The notes under the pieces: model-generated | What the model was told of the DNA's origin: nothing | What the model saw: the letters and a program-made list of their open reading frames with translations, nothing else | Databases searched by the model: none | Made by a program: the position numbers and the translations under genes | DNA from: Demequina subtropica | Lineage (GTDB): Bacteria > Actinomycetota > Actinomycetes > Actinomycetales > Demequinaceae | Direction: 5' to 3' | NCBI RefSeq assembly: GCF_000971235.1 | Contig: NZ_BBMB01000001.1 | Coordinates: 138,006-202,005, forward strand | DNA length: 64,000 bases | Shown: piece by piece, positions 17,293 to 27,714 of the stretch | Layout: the number at the start of each line of letters is the position of its first letter | How positions within the stretch are numbered: position 1 is the first letter of the stretch

Positions 17293-19229
17293 TGGCGAGG
17301 CGACGCGTTCGCGGCTGGCACCTGGCCGCCGCCCCGATCGCGGTCGGAGGCGTGGTCGCGGGGGTGCTCCTCACGGGAGCGTCGTCGGCGACGGCCCAGT
17401 ACCGCGTGGCGTCGGCGGGCACGGGCGACGTGACGCAGACGCTCACCGCGACGGGCTCGCTCGCCTCCGCGAGCGAGCAGGACCTCGCGTTCCAGCTCGA
17501 CGGCACGGTCGAGTCCGTCGAGGTCGCGGTCGGCGACGTGGTCGAGGCGGGCGACGTGCTCGCGACGCTCGACACGAGCGACCTCGACGATGCCGTGACC
17601 GAGGCGAAGGAGGCGCTCGCGGATGCCAAGGAGGCGCTCGCGGACGACCTCGAGGCGCAGGCCGAGGGCTCGTCGAGCGACTCGGACACCACCGCGAGCT
17701 CCGCGTCGTACTCTGCGGACGGCTCGACGTCGGGGTCCGTGTCCACCGTCGTCGTGACCTCTGCGGTGTACGTGCCGGCCGATGTGGGCATCGTCACCGT
17801 CGCGGACACCTCGACCGACGCCGTCGAGGCGGCGCGTGCGGCGCTCATCGCGGCGCAGGATACGCTGCTCGACCAGTACGACCTCGCGACGGCGCTCCTG
17901 GCCGAGGCGCAGGCCGCATCGACCACGGCGCAGGAGGTGTGCGCCGCCTTCGCGAGCGCCACCGCCGACGACGCGACCGACGACTCGACCGGGGACACGA
18001 CGGACGACGCGACGGACGACGCGACGGACGACGCGACGGACGATGCCCAGGACTCGGCCGATGCGACGGCGGAGGCGCTCGCGGCCTGCCAGGAGGCGAC
18101 CTCGGCCGCGCTCGCGGCGTCGCAGGCCTCGATCGAGGCGCAGGCCACGCTCATGGAGCTCGCCGCAGCGGTCGACGATGCGGTCGCGACGCTGCAGGAG
18201 GCCATCGCGGCGTCAGCCGGTGGGACCACGTCCGACGGCGAGGGCGCCCAGGGCGGCGCGGGTGACGGCTCAGAACCCGAGGCCGGCGACCAGGCAGGTG
18301 CCGGGCAGGGCGACCTGAGCGCGGGCGAGTCGCAGTCCACCATCCCGGGTGGCTCGGCGACGGGCGACGCGGGGACCGCGGGCGGCTCGGACAGCGCCGC
18401 GGCGCAGTCCTCGGGCGGCATGAGCGGCTCGAGCTCGACGAGCGTGCCGAGCGCCGCCGACATCCTGGCGGACAAGGCCGACATCACGGCGGCGAAGGCG
18501 GACCTCGCCGTGGCCAGGTCCCAGCTCGAGCACGCGACCCTCACCGCGCCCGTCGCGGGTGAGATCGTCGCGATCGGCTTCGACGCCGACGACTCGGTGA
18601 CGGGTGGCGACACGTCCACGGCGGTCACCCTGATCGCGGACAACACCTATCTGGTGTCGCTGTCCGTGAGCCTGACCGAGGCCCAGCTGCTCGAGGTGGG
18701 TCAGGATGCCGAGCTCACGCTCACGAGCACGGGAGAGGTGGTCGCGGGCACGGTGTCGAGCGTGTCGCACGTGAACTCCGGCAACGACTACTCGCAGTCC
18801 TACGCCGTCACGATCGGGGTCCCCGACCCTGGCTTCGACATCCGCATCGGCGCGGCCACGCGCATGCAGATCACCGTCGCCAGCGCGACGGGAGTGCTCG
18901 TGGTGCCCACCTCGGCCATCTCCGACGCGGCCGGCGACGCGACCGTGCAGGTGGTCGGCGAGGACGGCGCCGCGACTCCCGTCGCGATCGAGACGGGGGC
19001 GATCGGCGCGGTCTACACCGAGGTGCTCTCCGGTCTCGAACCGGGCGACCAGGTGGTCCTCGCGGACCTCACGGCCTCCGTGACCTCGGACGAGGAGTCC
19101 TCCGACAGCTCGGGCGGCCTGCTGTCCGGGCTCGACGGCGAGTCCGACTCGAGCGATCAGCAGCAGATGGGGCAGTTCCCCGGCGGCGGCATGCCTCAGG
19201 GCGGCTTCCAGGGTGGGCCGCAGGGCTAG
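17289..19229 (+). CDS. Second, enlarged membrane fusion protein
   Basis: Adaptor protein of 646 residues. A signal or anchor helix is at residues ~10-36, and the lipoyl half motif (GTVESVEVAVGDVVEAGDVLATLD) near 75-97. A ~300-residue Ala/Ser/Thr/Asp-rich and partly coiled-coil insertion precedes the second half motif (near 415-435), a beta-barrel domain and a Gly/Met/Gln-rich tail (QMGQFPGGGMPQGG). It is 230 residues longer than the first adaptor, almost all from the insertion. It overlaps the lipoprotein stop (ATGA). Two adaptors for one permease is unusual; the pair could form a mixed ring. Confidence 0.82.
   Translation: MMARRRVRGWHLAAAPIAVGGVVAGVLLTGASSATAQYRVASAGTGDVTQTLTATGSLASASEQDLAFQLDGTVESVEVAVGDVVEAGDVLATLDTSDLDDAVTEAKEALADAKEALADDLEAQAEGSSSDSDTTASSASYSADGSTSGSVSTVVVTSAVYVPADVGIVTVADTSTDAVEAARAALIAAQDTLLDQYDLATALLAEAQAASTTAQEVCAAFASATADDATDDSTGDTTDDATDDATDDATDDAQDSADATAEALAACQEATSAALAASQASIEAQATLMELAAAVDDAVATLQEAIAASAGGTTSDGEGAQGGAGDGSEPEAGDQAGAGQGDLSAGESQSTIPGGSATGDAGTAGGSDSAAAQSSGGMSGSSSTSVPSAADILADKADITAAKADLAVARSQLEHATLTAPVAGEIVAIGFDADDSVTGGDTSTAVTLIADNTYLVSLSVSLTEAQLLEVGQDAELTLTSTGEVVAGTVSSVSHVNSGNDYSQSYAVTIGVPDPGFDIRIGAATRMQITVASATGVLVVPTSAISDAAGDATVQVVGEDGAATPVAIETGAIGAVYTEVLSGLEPGDQVVLADLTASVTSDEESSDSSGGLLSGLDGESDSSDQQQMGQFPGGGMPQGGFQGGPQG
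18000..18047 (+). repeat. Four 12-bp tandem repeats (TDDA) in the second adaptor gene
   Basis: Acidic, low-complexity TDDA repeated four times, nearly perfect at DNA level. It sits in the long insertion and could vary in copy number. Confidence 0.85.
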
Positions 19230-19264
19230 CCCGCACCGTGGAACCCGCGCCCGGAGGCGCCCGG

Positions 19265-19270
19265 TACGCT
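19265..19270 (+). promoter_or_regulatory. -10 element for a leaderless dapB transcript
   Basis: TACGCT ends 6 bases before the ATG at 19277; no ribosome site is visible. Confidence 0.6.
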
Positions 19271-19276
19271 CGACGC

Positions 19277-20020
19277 ATGATCTCCGTCGCCGTGCTGGGC
19301 GCCTCCGGGCGCATGGGTTCCCACGTGGTCGAGGCGGTGAACGGTGCAGCGGATCTCGCGCTCGTCGCCGCGCTCGATCACGCTGACGACATCGCCGAGG
19401 CGGGCCGTGCGGGTGCCCAGGTGGCGGTCGACTTCACGGTGCCGAGCGCGACCGAGGCCAACGTCCACGCGCTCATCGACGCCGGGGTCCACGCGGTGGT
19501 CGGTACCACCGGCTGGACGGAGGAGGCGCTGCTCCGGGTCGACGAGCACCTCAAGGAGCGGCCCGAGCTCGGGGTCCTCATCGCCCCGAACTTCGCGCTC
19601 GGCGCGGTGCTCTCGATGCGCTTCGCGGCCGCGGCGGCCCGCTACTTCGAGTCCGTCGAGATCGTCGAGCTCCACCACCCGGACAAGGTGGATGCGCCGT
19701 CCGGGACCGCGCTGCACACCGCCGCCGGCATCGCGGCCGCGAGGGCTGCCGCGGGGATCGGGCCGTCGCCCGACGCCACCACGCACGATCCCGACGGCGC
19801 ACGCGGCGCCGTGGTCGACGGCGTCCACATCCACGCCGTCCGCCTGCGCGGCCTCGTCGCGCACGAGGAGATCCTGCTTGGCAACCCCGGTGAGCAGCTC
19901 ACCATCCGTACCGACAGCTTCGACCGCGTGAGCTTCATGCCCGGCGTGCTGCTCGGGATCCGCGAGGTGGCGGGCCGTCCTGGCCTCACCGTGGGGCTCG
20001 ACGGATACCTGTCGCTGTGA
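19277..20020 (+). CDS. dapB: 4-hydroxy-tetrahydrodipicolinate reductase
   Basis: Reduces the product of DapA to tetrahydrodipicolinate in lysine and diaminopimelate synthesis. The 247-residue protein has the nucleotide-binding GASGRMGSHV at residues 8-17 and the catalytic ELHHPDKVDAPSGTA motif with its His-His and Lys. The frame is open upstream to 19238, but the ATG at 19277 matches family length and follows TACGCT by 6 bases. Its GTGA overlap with the next gene links them. dapA and dapF are also in this window. Confidence 0.96.
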   Translation: MISVAVLGASGRMGSHVVEAVNGAADLALVAALDHADDIAEAGRAGAQVAVDFTVPSATEANVHALIDAGVHAVVGTTGWTEEALLRVDEHLKERPELGVLIAPNFALGAVLSMRFAAAAARYFESVEIVELHHPDKVDAPSGTALHTAAGIAAARAAAGIGPSPDATTHDPDGARGAVVDGVHIHAVRLRGLVAHEEILLGNPGEQLTIRTDSFDRVSFMPGVLLGIREVAGRPGLTVGLDGYLSL

Positions 20021-20475
20021 GCGTGATGCGCCGGCCGGCCTTCATGGCGGCCATCGCGACCACGGTGCTCGCCGCGCTGCTGCTCGGCTTCGTGGTGAAC
20101 ATCGCGGTCGCGCTGCTGCAGTCCACCGGCATGGTCGGCAAGCTGCTGGGCGTCCTGGTGCTCATCATCCCCGCGATCGCCGTCTGGTTCCTCGTCAACG
20201 AGTGGCGGCTCGGCATCACGGTGCAGCGGATGGCGGCGCGGCTCGAGGAGGAGGACCGGCTGCCTCGGCACGACGGCGAGCGCTCGCCCGCGGGCCGGCT
20301 CACCGAGCAGGCCGCGCTCGACGTGTACGAGATCGCGCGCCAGGGCGTCGAGCTCGCCCCCGACGACTGGGTCGCGTGGTTCCACCTGGCCTTCGCGTAC
20401 GACGAGGTCAAGGAGAAGGCGGAGGCGCGCAAGGCGCTGCGTCACGCCGCGGCGCTGTTCCGCGCCCCCCGCTGA
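20017..20475 (+). CDS. Small membrane protein with a TPR-like tail
   Basis: Protein of 152 residues of unknown function. Two hydrophobic segments (residues ~8-32 and ~38-62) form a hairpin in the membrane. A cytoplasmic part has a single tetratricopeptide-like helix pair (ALDVYEIARQGVELAPDDW). It starts with GTG overlapping the dapB stop and so is co-translated with dapB. Similar small proteins follow dapB in related genomes as far as I recall, but I cannot name a role. Confidence 0.8.
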   Translation: MSVMRRPAFMAAIATTVLAALLLGFVVNIAVALLQSTGMVGKLLGVLVLIIPAIAVWFLVNEWRLGITVQRMAARLEEEDRLPRHDGERSPAGRLTEQAALDVYEIARQGVELAPDDWVAWFHLAFAYDEVKEKAEARKALRHAAALFRAPR

Positions 20476-20589
20476 CAGCGGCAACGGAGCTCGATCCGAC
20501 ACGCCGCGTGCCGACGCCCGACGGGACAGGTTCCGCGGGGTGTCGCCGTGAGATCCGTTGGCGCTGTCGCGATGCGGCGTGCTGAGGCT

Positions 20590-21072
20590 CTACAGGCCCG
20601 CGCGGTACATGACCTCCACGAGGTCGCCCTCGGGTCCTTCGAGCGTGCGGCGCAGGCCGCCCTCCGCCAAGCCGGCCGAGGTGAGGAAGGCGATGCGCGC
20701 ATCGTCCCCGTCGAGCGTCCACGCGCGCACCTCCTCGCGTCCCTGGATGCGCAGCGTGTCGATGCACGCCGAGAGCAGGCGCGAGGCGTGGCCCGCGCGA
20801 CGATGCTCGGGAGCCACCTCGAGCGCGATGATCTCGCTCGGCTGGAGCGCCGCGAAGCCCACCACGCGCGGACCGTCGCATGCGACGAACACCTTGTGCT
20901 CGCGCGACGGCGGCGCCACGATCGCGGCCGCCCACCGTGCGGCGACCTCCTCCGCGGGGAGCGCATCGACCGCGTCGCCCAGCCAGCTGCGCCACGCGGC
21001 CAGTTGGATGGCGGCGATCGCCTCCTCGTCACCGGGGACGGCGGGGCGGGCGGAGACGTCGGCGTGGATCAT
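20590..21072 (-). CDS. GNAT-family N-acetyltransferase
   Basis: Acetyl-CoA-dependent acyltransferase of 160 residues. The acetyl-CoA loop is EVAPEHRRAGHASRLL (residues ~85-100), after the beta-4 strand IIALEV. The frame runs on to a GTG at 21129, but the ATG at 21072 is preferred because TACGCT lies 7 bases upstream of it. Substrate unknown. It faces the dapB pair tail to tail; the 114-base gap holds no obvious terminator. Confidence 0.85.
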   Translation of the reverse strand: MIHADVSARPAVPGDEEAIAAIQLAAWRSWLGDAVDALPAEEVAARWAAAIVAPPSREHKVFVACDGPRVVGFAALQPSEIIALEVAPEHRRAGHASRLLSACIDTLRIQGREEVRAWTLDGDDARIAFLTSAGLAEGGLRRTLEGPEGDLVEVMYRAGL

Positions 21073-21079
21073 GCGGACC

Positions 21080-21085
21080 AGCGTA
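21080..21085 (-). promoter_or_regulatory. -10 element for the leaderless GNAT transcript
   Basis: TACGCT on the minus strand, 7 bases before the ATG at 21072. Confidence 0.55.
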
Positions 21086-21091
21086 GGCGGC

Positions 21092-21415
21092 TCAGCCCCA
21101 CCCGAGAGCACGCAGCCCGGCCGCGACACCCGCGGCGACGGCCACCACCACGATGAACGGCGCGCGCCGCCACAGGAGCACGGCGGCGACGGCCACCGCC
21201 GCGAGGCGCGCGTCGACCACGAGCGTCCGTCCGGTCGCGAAGGTCTGGACGCCGACGAGCGCCGACAGCAGCGCGACGGTGACGAACGCCGCGATGCGGT
21301 GGACGCGGGGGTTCTCGAGCCAGGCCTCCGGGACCGAGTGACCCGCGAGCTTGGTCGCCCAGGACAGGACCCCTGCCGCGACGATCGCGACCCACATCCA
21401 TGCGTACGCGCTCAC
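21092..21415 (-). CDS. azlD: AzlD-type branched-chain amino acid export subunit
   Basis: Small hydrophobic protein of 107 residues with four predicted helices, the usual AzlD size. It works with AzlC as a branched-chain amino acid exporter in the cytoplasmic membrane. The GTG start at 21415 overlaps the azlC stop (GTGA), which fixes it. It lies at the end of the unit triple GNAT-azlC-azlD. Confidence 0.87.
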   Translation of the reverse strand: MSAYAWMWVAIVAAGVLSWATKLAGHSVPEAWLENPRVHRIAAFVTVALLSALVGVQTFATGRTLVVDARLAAVAVAAVLLWRRAPFIVVVAVAAGVAAGLRALGWG

Positions 21416-22104
21416 TCGGGCACCTCCTCGGGCCGGGGGTGGCCCCACCCGGCGACGATCGCGACCGCGGCGGCCGCGAGCACCGGAAGGCCCGCGGGGA
21501 CCAGCGGCGTGAGCGCGAGGGCCAGGACGCACGATGCGGCGGCGACGGCCTGCGCGCGACGATGCGCGAGGCGCGGCCACACCAGCGCGAGGAACGCGGC
21601 CGCGGCAGCGGCGTCGAGCCCCCAGTCCGCGGGATCGCCGATGCGCGACCCGAGCAGCGCGCCGAGCAGGGTGATCGCGTTCCATGCGACGAAGACACCG
21701 ACGCCCGTCCACCAGAACCCCGCGCGCCGCGCGGCGCGATCCTCGGCCGGCTGGGCGAGCGCCACGGCGGTCGACTCGTCGATCGTCACCTGCGCGGCGG
21801 CGGAGCGGCGCCACCCGCGCATGGGCCTCAGGACGGGGGCCAGCCCCACGCCGTAGAACCCGTTGCGCAGGCCCAGGAAGGTCGACGTCGCGACAGCAGA
21901 GAACGGGCTGCCGCCCGCGCCGATCACGCCGATGAACGCGAACTGCGACCCGCCGGAGAACACCAGGAGCGACAGGGCGCACGTCTGCCACACGTCGAGC
22001 CCGGCCGCGACGGACAGCGCGCCGAAGCTCAGCCCGTACGCGCCCGTCGCGAGGGAGACCGACAGGGCCTGCTGACGGGCAGCGTCGAGGCGGGGGCGCG
22101 TCAC
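21412..22104 (-). CDS. azlC: AzlC-type branched-chain amino acid exporter
   Basis: Membrane protein of 230 residues with the family features GAYGLSFGALSVAAGL, SLLVFSGGSQFAFIGV and the VTIDEST loop. It forms the main subunit of a BrnFE/AzlCD-type exporter for branched-chain amino acids or methionine. It begins with GTG overlapping the stop of the upstream triple GNAT gene (GTGA) and overlaps azlD at its end, so all three are translationally coupled. Substrate is inferred from the family. Confidence 0.9.
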   Translation of the reverse strand: MTRPRLDAARQQALSVSLATGAYGLSFGALSVAAGLDVWQTCALSLLVFSGGSQFAFIGVIGAGGSPFSAVATSTFLGLRNGFYGVGLAPVLRPMRGWRRSAAAQVTIDESTAVALAQPAEDRAARRAGFWWTGVGVFVAWNAITLLGALLGSRIGDPADWGLDAAAAAAFLALVWPRLAHRRAQAVAAASCVLALALTPLVPAGLPVLAAAAVAIVAGWGHPRPEEVPE

Positions 22105-23864
22105 GGCGTCCCGGGCGCCTCGAGCGCCCACGCGGCCAGCGTCTCCCCACCGCGGGTGCGCTGCCCGAGCGGGGAGAAGCCGCATCGTTCCGCCACCGCG
22201 TTCGAGCGATCGTTCTCCGGGTCGCACCAGATCTCGACCCGGGCGGCGCCGGAGGCGAACGCGGCGCGCGCCAGCGCCCCCACCGCCTCCGTGACGAGGC
22301 CCTCGCCCTCGCGCGCGGCGGTGATCCAGTAGCCGACCTCGAGCGCATCGGGGCCCACCCGCGTGTGCAGGCCGGCGCCGCCGATGAACGCGCCCGTCGC
22401 CTTGTCGAGCATCGCGAAGCGGAACTGCTCGCCCGCCTCGGACGCGCGGGCGTACTCCGTGACCTGCGCCTCGCGTCCGGCGAGCGTGAGGGGCTCGTCG
22501 GTGGCCCACGGGATGAACGGCAGCAGGTGATCGATGTTCTCGAGGATCGCCGCGTGCATCGCCGGCACATCGCCGTGCTCGTAGCGGCGCAGCACCAGCC
22601 GCTCCGTCTCGATGCGAGCCGGGACGTCCCAGACCCGCCACGCGACGGCCGCGCCGGTCGCGTCCGCGAGGCGGGGGAACGCCGTCGTGATCAGAGGCTC
22701 GATGCCGAGCGTGCCGAGGTCCGCGACCCACACCCGATGCTCCGAGCCATCGACGGTGTCGGAGCTGAGGCCGGCATCGGTGAAGCCGAGGCGCCGAGGG
22801 ATCGCGGCCGAGCGCTCGTTGTCGGGGCGGTGGTAGATCTCGACCACTCCGGCGCCCGCGTGCAGCAGCCCGACACGGGTCAGCGCGGCGACGGCCTCGG
22901 TCACGAGCCCGCGACCCTCATGCTCGGCGGAGATCCAGTAGCCGATCTCGAGCCCGCGCCCGTCCTCGAGCGGATGGAGCCCGGCGCTGCCCAGGTACTG
23001 CCCGGTCGTGCGGTCGAACAGCCCCATGAGGAAGTCCACGCCCGCCTCGTGGCGAGCGATGTTCTCAGCGATCTTCCGGGAGCGCGCCTCGGGGCTCTTC
23101 GGCTCGTCCTCGGCCCACGCGAGGTAGCGGACCAGGTGCTCGCGGTTCGCGGCGATCACGCTCGACACGGCGGGGGCGTCCTCGGGGAGGAAGCGGCGGA
23201 TCGTCAGCCGCTCGGTCTCGATGCGGGCGGGAACGTCCCACACGGGCCAGGCGATCACGTCGCCACCCGCGTCGCGGAGCGTCGGCAGGGGCGTCGAGGC
23301 GGCCGGCTCGCGGGTGAGCGTCCCAAGATCGGCGACCCACACCTCCATCGGTTCCTCGCCCTCCCGAGCCGCGATCCCTTCGAGCGCGAAGCCGCATCGC
23401 CGCGCGACCGCGCTCGAGCGGACGTTGGCGGGCGAGACCCGGATCTCGACGCGCGTGGCACCGGCGTGCAGGAGCCCCACCGCCGCGAGCGCGATGGTCG
23501 CCTCGCTCGCGTACCCGCGACCCATGGCCGATGCACCGAGCCAGTAGCCGATCTCGCGCACGCTCGGATCGTCGGTGGCGTGGAAGCCGCCGGAGCCGAG
23601 GAACGCGCCCGTGTCCTTGTCGAAGATGCCCAGGTAGGCGTGGCCGCCCTCGGCCGCCCACGCCGCGCACTGCTCGAGCCACGCGAGGTGCTCCTCGACG
23701 GGCTTGGGCTCGTCGGCGGCCCACGGCATCCAGGGGCGCAGATGATCCGCGTCCTCGACCAGGCGCGCGTGGTACGCGTCGACGTCCGCCGCGGGGGAGT
23801 ACGGGCGCAGCACCAGCCGCTCCGTCTCGATGCGGGCGGGGACGGTCCAGGTCATGGCGTTCAT
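22101..23864 (-). CDS. Triple-domain GNAT acetyltransferase (RimJ/RimL-like)
   Basis: A 587-residue protein made of three consecutive GNAT domains. Each opens with the same W-x-VPARIETERL signature (near residues 6, 208 and 413) and has an acetyl-CoA loop of the type GYWxxAxxxGRGxxTEA or MGRGYASEA. Single-domain relatives are ~180 residues. The spacers DLGTL..EP..T..P.L.DA-G are also shared, so the array arose by tandem in-frame duplication. The first ATG (23864) has a second ATG 9 bases inside, which follows a CAGGAT -10-like box by 7 bases. It is coupled to azlC by GTGA. Substrate unknown; amino-group acetylation of a protein or amino acid is possible. Confidence 0.88.
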   Translation of the reverse strand: MNAMTWTVPARIETERLVLRPYSPAADVDAYHARLVEDADHLRPWMPWAADEPKPVEEHLAWLEQCAAWAAEGGHAYLGIFDKDTGAFLGSGGFHATDDPSVREIGYWLGASAMGRGYASEATIALAAVGLLHAGATRVEIRVSPANVRSSAVARRCGFALEGIAAREGEEPMEVWVADLGTLTREPAASTPLPTLRDAGGDVIAWPVWDVPARIETERLTIRRFLPEDAPAVSSVIAANREHLVRYLAWAEDEPKSPEARSRKIAENIARHEAGVDFLMGLFDRTTGQYLGSAGLHPLEDGRGLEIGYWISAEHEGRGLVTEAVAALTRVGLLHAGAGVVEIYHRPDNERSAAIPRRLGFTDAGLSSDTVDGSEHRVWVADLGTLGIEPLITTAFPRLADATGAAVAWRVWDVPARIETERLVLRRYEHGDVPAMHAAILENIDHLLPFIPWATDEPLTLAGREAQVTEYARASEAGEQFRFAMLDKATGAFIGGAGLHTRVGPDALEVGYWITAAREGEGLVTEAVGALARAAFASGAARVEIWCDPENDRSNAVAERCGFSPLGQRTRGGETLAAWALEAPGTP

Positions 23865-23909
23865 CCTGGCATCCCGCCGAGGAGCCAGTCGCCGCGCGAG
23901 CGGCCTGGT

Positions 23910-25247
<1,338 letters not shown>

Positions 25248-25295
25248 CGCGGGGCGCAGGCCGATGCGGTGGTGCCCGGGCCGAGGAGCCGCGCC

Positions 25296-25973
25296 TCAGA
25301 GCTGCCCGAGCCCCTTGCCGACCATCGAGACGCCGATGACGAGCAGCAGCACCGCCATGATGAGCGCGTTGTTGTCGGCCAGCCAGGCGCGCAGGGAGTC
25401 GAGCGGGCCGCGCATCCGGTCCGCCGCGACCAGGTAGGCGACGACGGGGACGGCCACGGTCGAGGCCGCGAGCAGCGTGAAGACCACGAGCGCGGCCGTC
25501 GTGGTCCCCGATGGCATCGTGTCGGTGGCCCCGACACCGATGGTGATGCCGGCGCTCGCGCACAGCAGGAGGTTCTTGGGGTTGACGCCCGACATGAGGA
25601 ATCCGAAGGCGAGCGCGCGAGGGAGCGTGAAGCGGTCGATCGCCCCCATCCACGCGGGCAGGGACGGCTCCTCGCCGTCGCGCGGGCGGCCGCGCCACGA
25701 GCGGATGGCGAGGAGCAGCAGCAGGGCGCCCAGCGTCAGCTGGGCGATGCCCACGGCGGCGACGGGCTCGCCCGTGCCTTCCGCGACCGAGCCCGAGAGC
25801 GCGATGAAGACGGTCGTCGCCACGAGGATCCCGAGGACCCAGCCGAGCAGGAACCCGGTCCCCGTGACCCGCGCTCGCGGCGACAGCAGCATGAGGATCG
25901 CCGCGATGATCGGGATCGGGCTGATCGCCACCCCCACGGCCAAGGGCAGCACCTCACCGATGACGGCACCCAT
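25296..25973 (-). CDS. GAP/SfLAP-family membrane protein (sulfolipid-addressing-like)
   Basis: Membrane protein of 225 residues with about six helices, starting [19 protein letters not shown], the signature I associate with the GAP family (peptidoglycolipid and sulfolipid-1-addressing proteins of mycobacteria). It shares the LysE-like fold. The ATG at 25973 is one base after the sulP stop, so the two are coupled. The upstream genes are a SulP permease and an alkylsulfatase, which makes a link with sulfated lipids or sulfate plausible, but the transported compound is unknown. Confidence 0.78.
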   Translation of the reverse strand: MGAVIGEVLPLAVGVAISPIPIIAAILMLLSPRARVTGTGFLLGWVLGILVATTVFIALSGSVAEGTGEPVAAVGIAQLTLGALLLLLAIRSWRGRPRDGEEPSLPAWMGAIDRFTLPRALAFGFLMSGVNPKNLLLCASAGITIGVGATDTMPSGTTTAALVVFTLLAASTVAVPVVAYLVAADRMRGPLDSLRAWLADNNALIMAVLLLVIGVSMVGKGLGQL

Positions 25974-25974
25974 G

Positions 25975-27672
25975 TCACTCCTCCCGCGCGCGCAGCTGCG
26001 CACGCATCTCCTCCGCGCGGGCGTGGCCGCGGTCGACCGACTCCATCAACGTGCTCGTCGCGGCGACGACGTTCTCCGGACCCAGAGCCTCGAGCGCACC
26101 GGTGCGTTCGAGCAGCGCGTGCAGGCGCGGCGGCACCCCGCAGATCACCAGGCCCACGCCTTGTTCGCGCATCTCCGCCGAACGCCGGCCCAGCATCTTG
26201 AGGAAGGTCGCCGAGGGCACGCCCAGCGACCCGCGGACCGAGATCACGAGCGCGGCGTCCGTCACGCCGGACGTGTCCGGCCACTCCTCGTCGAGCGGCC
26301 CGACCTCGGCGAAGAAGCCATGGCCCGAATAGTGCAGCACCGTGGTGCGGTGCGAGGGGAGGACGGCGGGTGCATCGTGCACCGTCCAGCCGTCGCGTCC
26401 GCGGACCACCTCCACGAGCCGGCCGGCCCGGCTGTTCTGCACCGCGGTGAGCATGATCGACAGCGCCGCGCCGATGAAGATCGCCTGCTGCAGCGGCAGC
26501 GCCGTCGTGGCGACGAACGTCACCGCCATCGCCGCGAGGGATCCGGTCGAGGTGCGCGCGACCAGCCGGATGTCGGCGACGCGACCTTCGATGATCTCGG
26601 CGCCGATGATGAGCATGAGCCCGCCGATGACGGCCATGGGGATCTCGCCGGCGACCGGTCCGACGAGCAGGACGATGAGGCCCAGCGACACACCGGCGAA
26701 GATGCCCGCCCAGCGCGTGCGCGCGCCCGCGCTCGTGGCGACGCCCGTGCGCGAGAGGGATCCGCCCGTGGGGAGCGCTCCGAAGAACCCACCCGCGACG
26801 TTCGCCGCGCCCTGCGCCACGAAGTCCTTCGACGCATCGGCCCTGGAGCCGTCAGGGTTGGCCACTGCCGCGCCGATCCCCGCGGCCTGCGCGAGCGCGA
26901 CGAGCGCGACGGCGACGGCCCCGGCGATGAGGGCGGGGAAGGCCGCGAGGTCCGGCAGCGTGAACGGAGGGAGCGACCTCGGCACCGCCGCGATGTCCGC
27001 CACCGTCTCGACGTCGCGGGCGAACAGGAAGGCGACGATGCTCGCGACCACGAGCGCGACGAGCGTGGCGAGCGCACGGAGCGCCCGCACCCGCCTCGCG
27101 ATGAACCACACCGCGAGCGTGCCGAGCGCGACCGCGACGGTGGGGGCGTCCCAGTCGCCCACGTGCGCGACCGCCTCGACGAGCTTGCCCACCGTGTTCG
27201 AGGAGGCGGGGGAGTAGCCCGTGGCGTCGTTCACCACCCCCGCCAGGATCTGCACCGCGATGCCCGTGGTGAAGCCCGTCATCACCGCGGTCGACACGAA
27301 CGCCATGACGGAGCCCATCCGCAGCAGGCCCATCACGAGCATGATGAGCCCGACCAGGACGGTCAGCGTCGCGATCCCCCCGACGTCGCCGGGATCCAGC
27401 CCTGCGGCGGCCATGACGCTCTGGGAGGACAGCGCGATCGCGCTCGTCAGCGTGGTCACCATGAGGACGGTGCGCGCGAGCATCGAGCCGACGATGGTGG
27501 GCACCACTCCCGACCAGAGTCCCAGGGGCGCGGCGAAGCCGCCGATGCTCGCGTAGGCCATGCCCTCGGGGATCGAGAACAGGCCCGTCACGAAGCCCGA
27601 GGACACGTCGCTCCACCTCGGCCGCGGGACGGTACGTCCGAGCCTTCCGCGCCTCTGCTGTGCGCTCGTCAT
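25975..27672 (-). CDS. SulP-family anion permease with STAS domain
   Basis: Membrane transporter of 565 residues of the SLC26/SulP type, which moves sulfate, bicarbonate or other anions. Residues ~20-425 hold the hydrophobic core, starting with SGFVTGLFSIPEGMAYASIGG, a typical SulP start. Residues ~430-550 form a soluble STAS domain. The ATG at 27672 follows GAGGTGGAGG; a GTG-type start 27 bases upstream is less likely. It lies 42 bases after the alkylsulfatase gene and 1 base before the GAP gene, so the three appear to be one operon, suggesting sulfate as substrate. Confidence 0.9.
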   Translation of the reverse strand: MTSAQQRRGRLGRTVPRPRWSDVSSGFVTGLFSIPEGMAYASIGGFAAPLGLWSGVVPTIVGSMLARTVLMVTTLTSAIALSSQSVMAAAGLDPGDVGGIATLTVLVGLIMLVMGLLRMGSVMAFVSTAVMTGFTTGIAVQILAGVVNDATGYSPASSNTVGKLVEAVAHVGDWDAPTVAVALGTLAVWFIARRVRALRALATLVALVVASIVAFLFARDVETVADIAAVPRSLPPFTLPDLAAFPALIAGAVAVALVALAQAAGIGAAVANPDGSRADASKDFVAQGAANVAGGFFGALPTGGSLSRTGVATSAGARTRWAGIFAGVSLGLIVLLVGPVAGEIPMAVIGGLMLIIGAEIIEGRVADIRLVARTSTGSLAAMAVTFVATTALPLQQAIFIGAALSIMLTAVQNSRAGRLVEVVRGRDGWTVHDAPAVLPSHRTTVLHYSGHGFFAEVGPLDEEWPDTSGVTDAALVISVRGSLGVPSATFLKMLGRRSAEMREQGVGLVICGVPPRLHALLERTGALEALGPENVVAATSTLMESVDRGHARAEEMRAQLRAREE

Positions 27673-27714
27673 GCCTCCACCTCGTGGTCGCGTCCCCACG
27701 GTGCGCGCCGATGA

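Noticed and set aside
18000-18047. 12-bp direct repeats as an attachment or iteron site
   Set aside because: They are in frame within a low-complexity part of the second adaptor and encode TDDA repeats.
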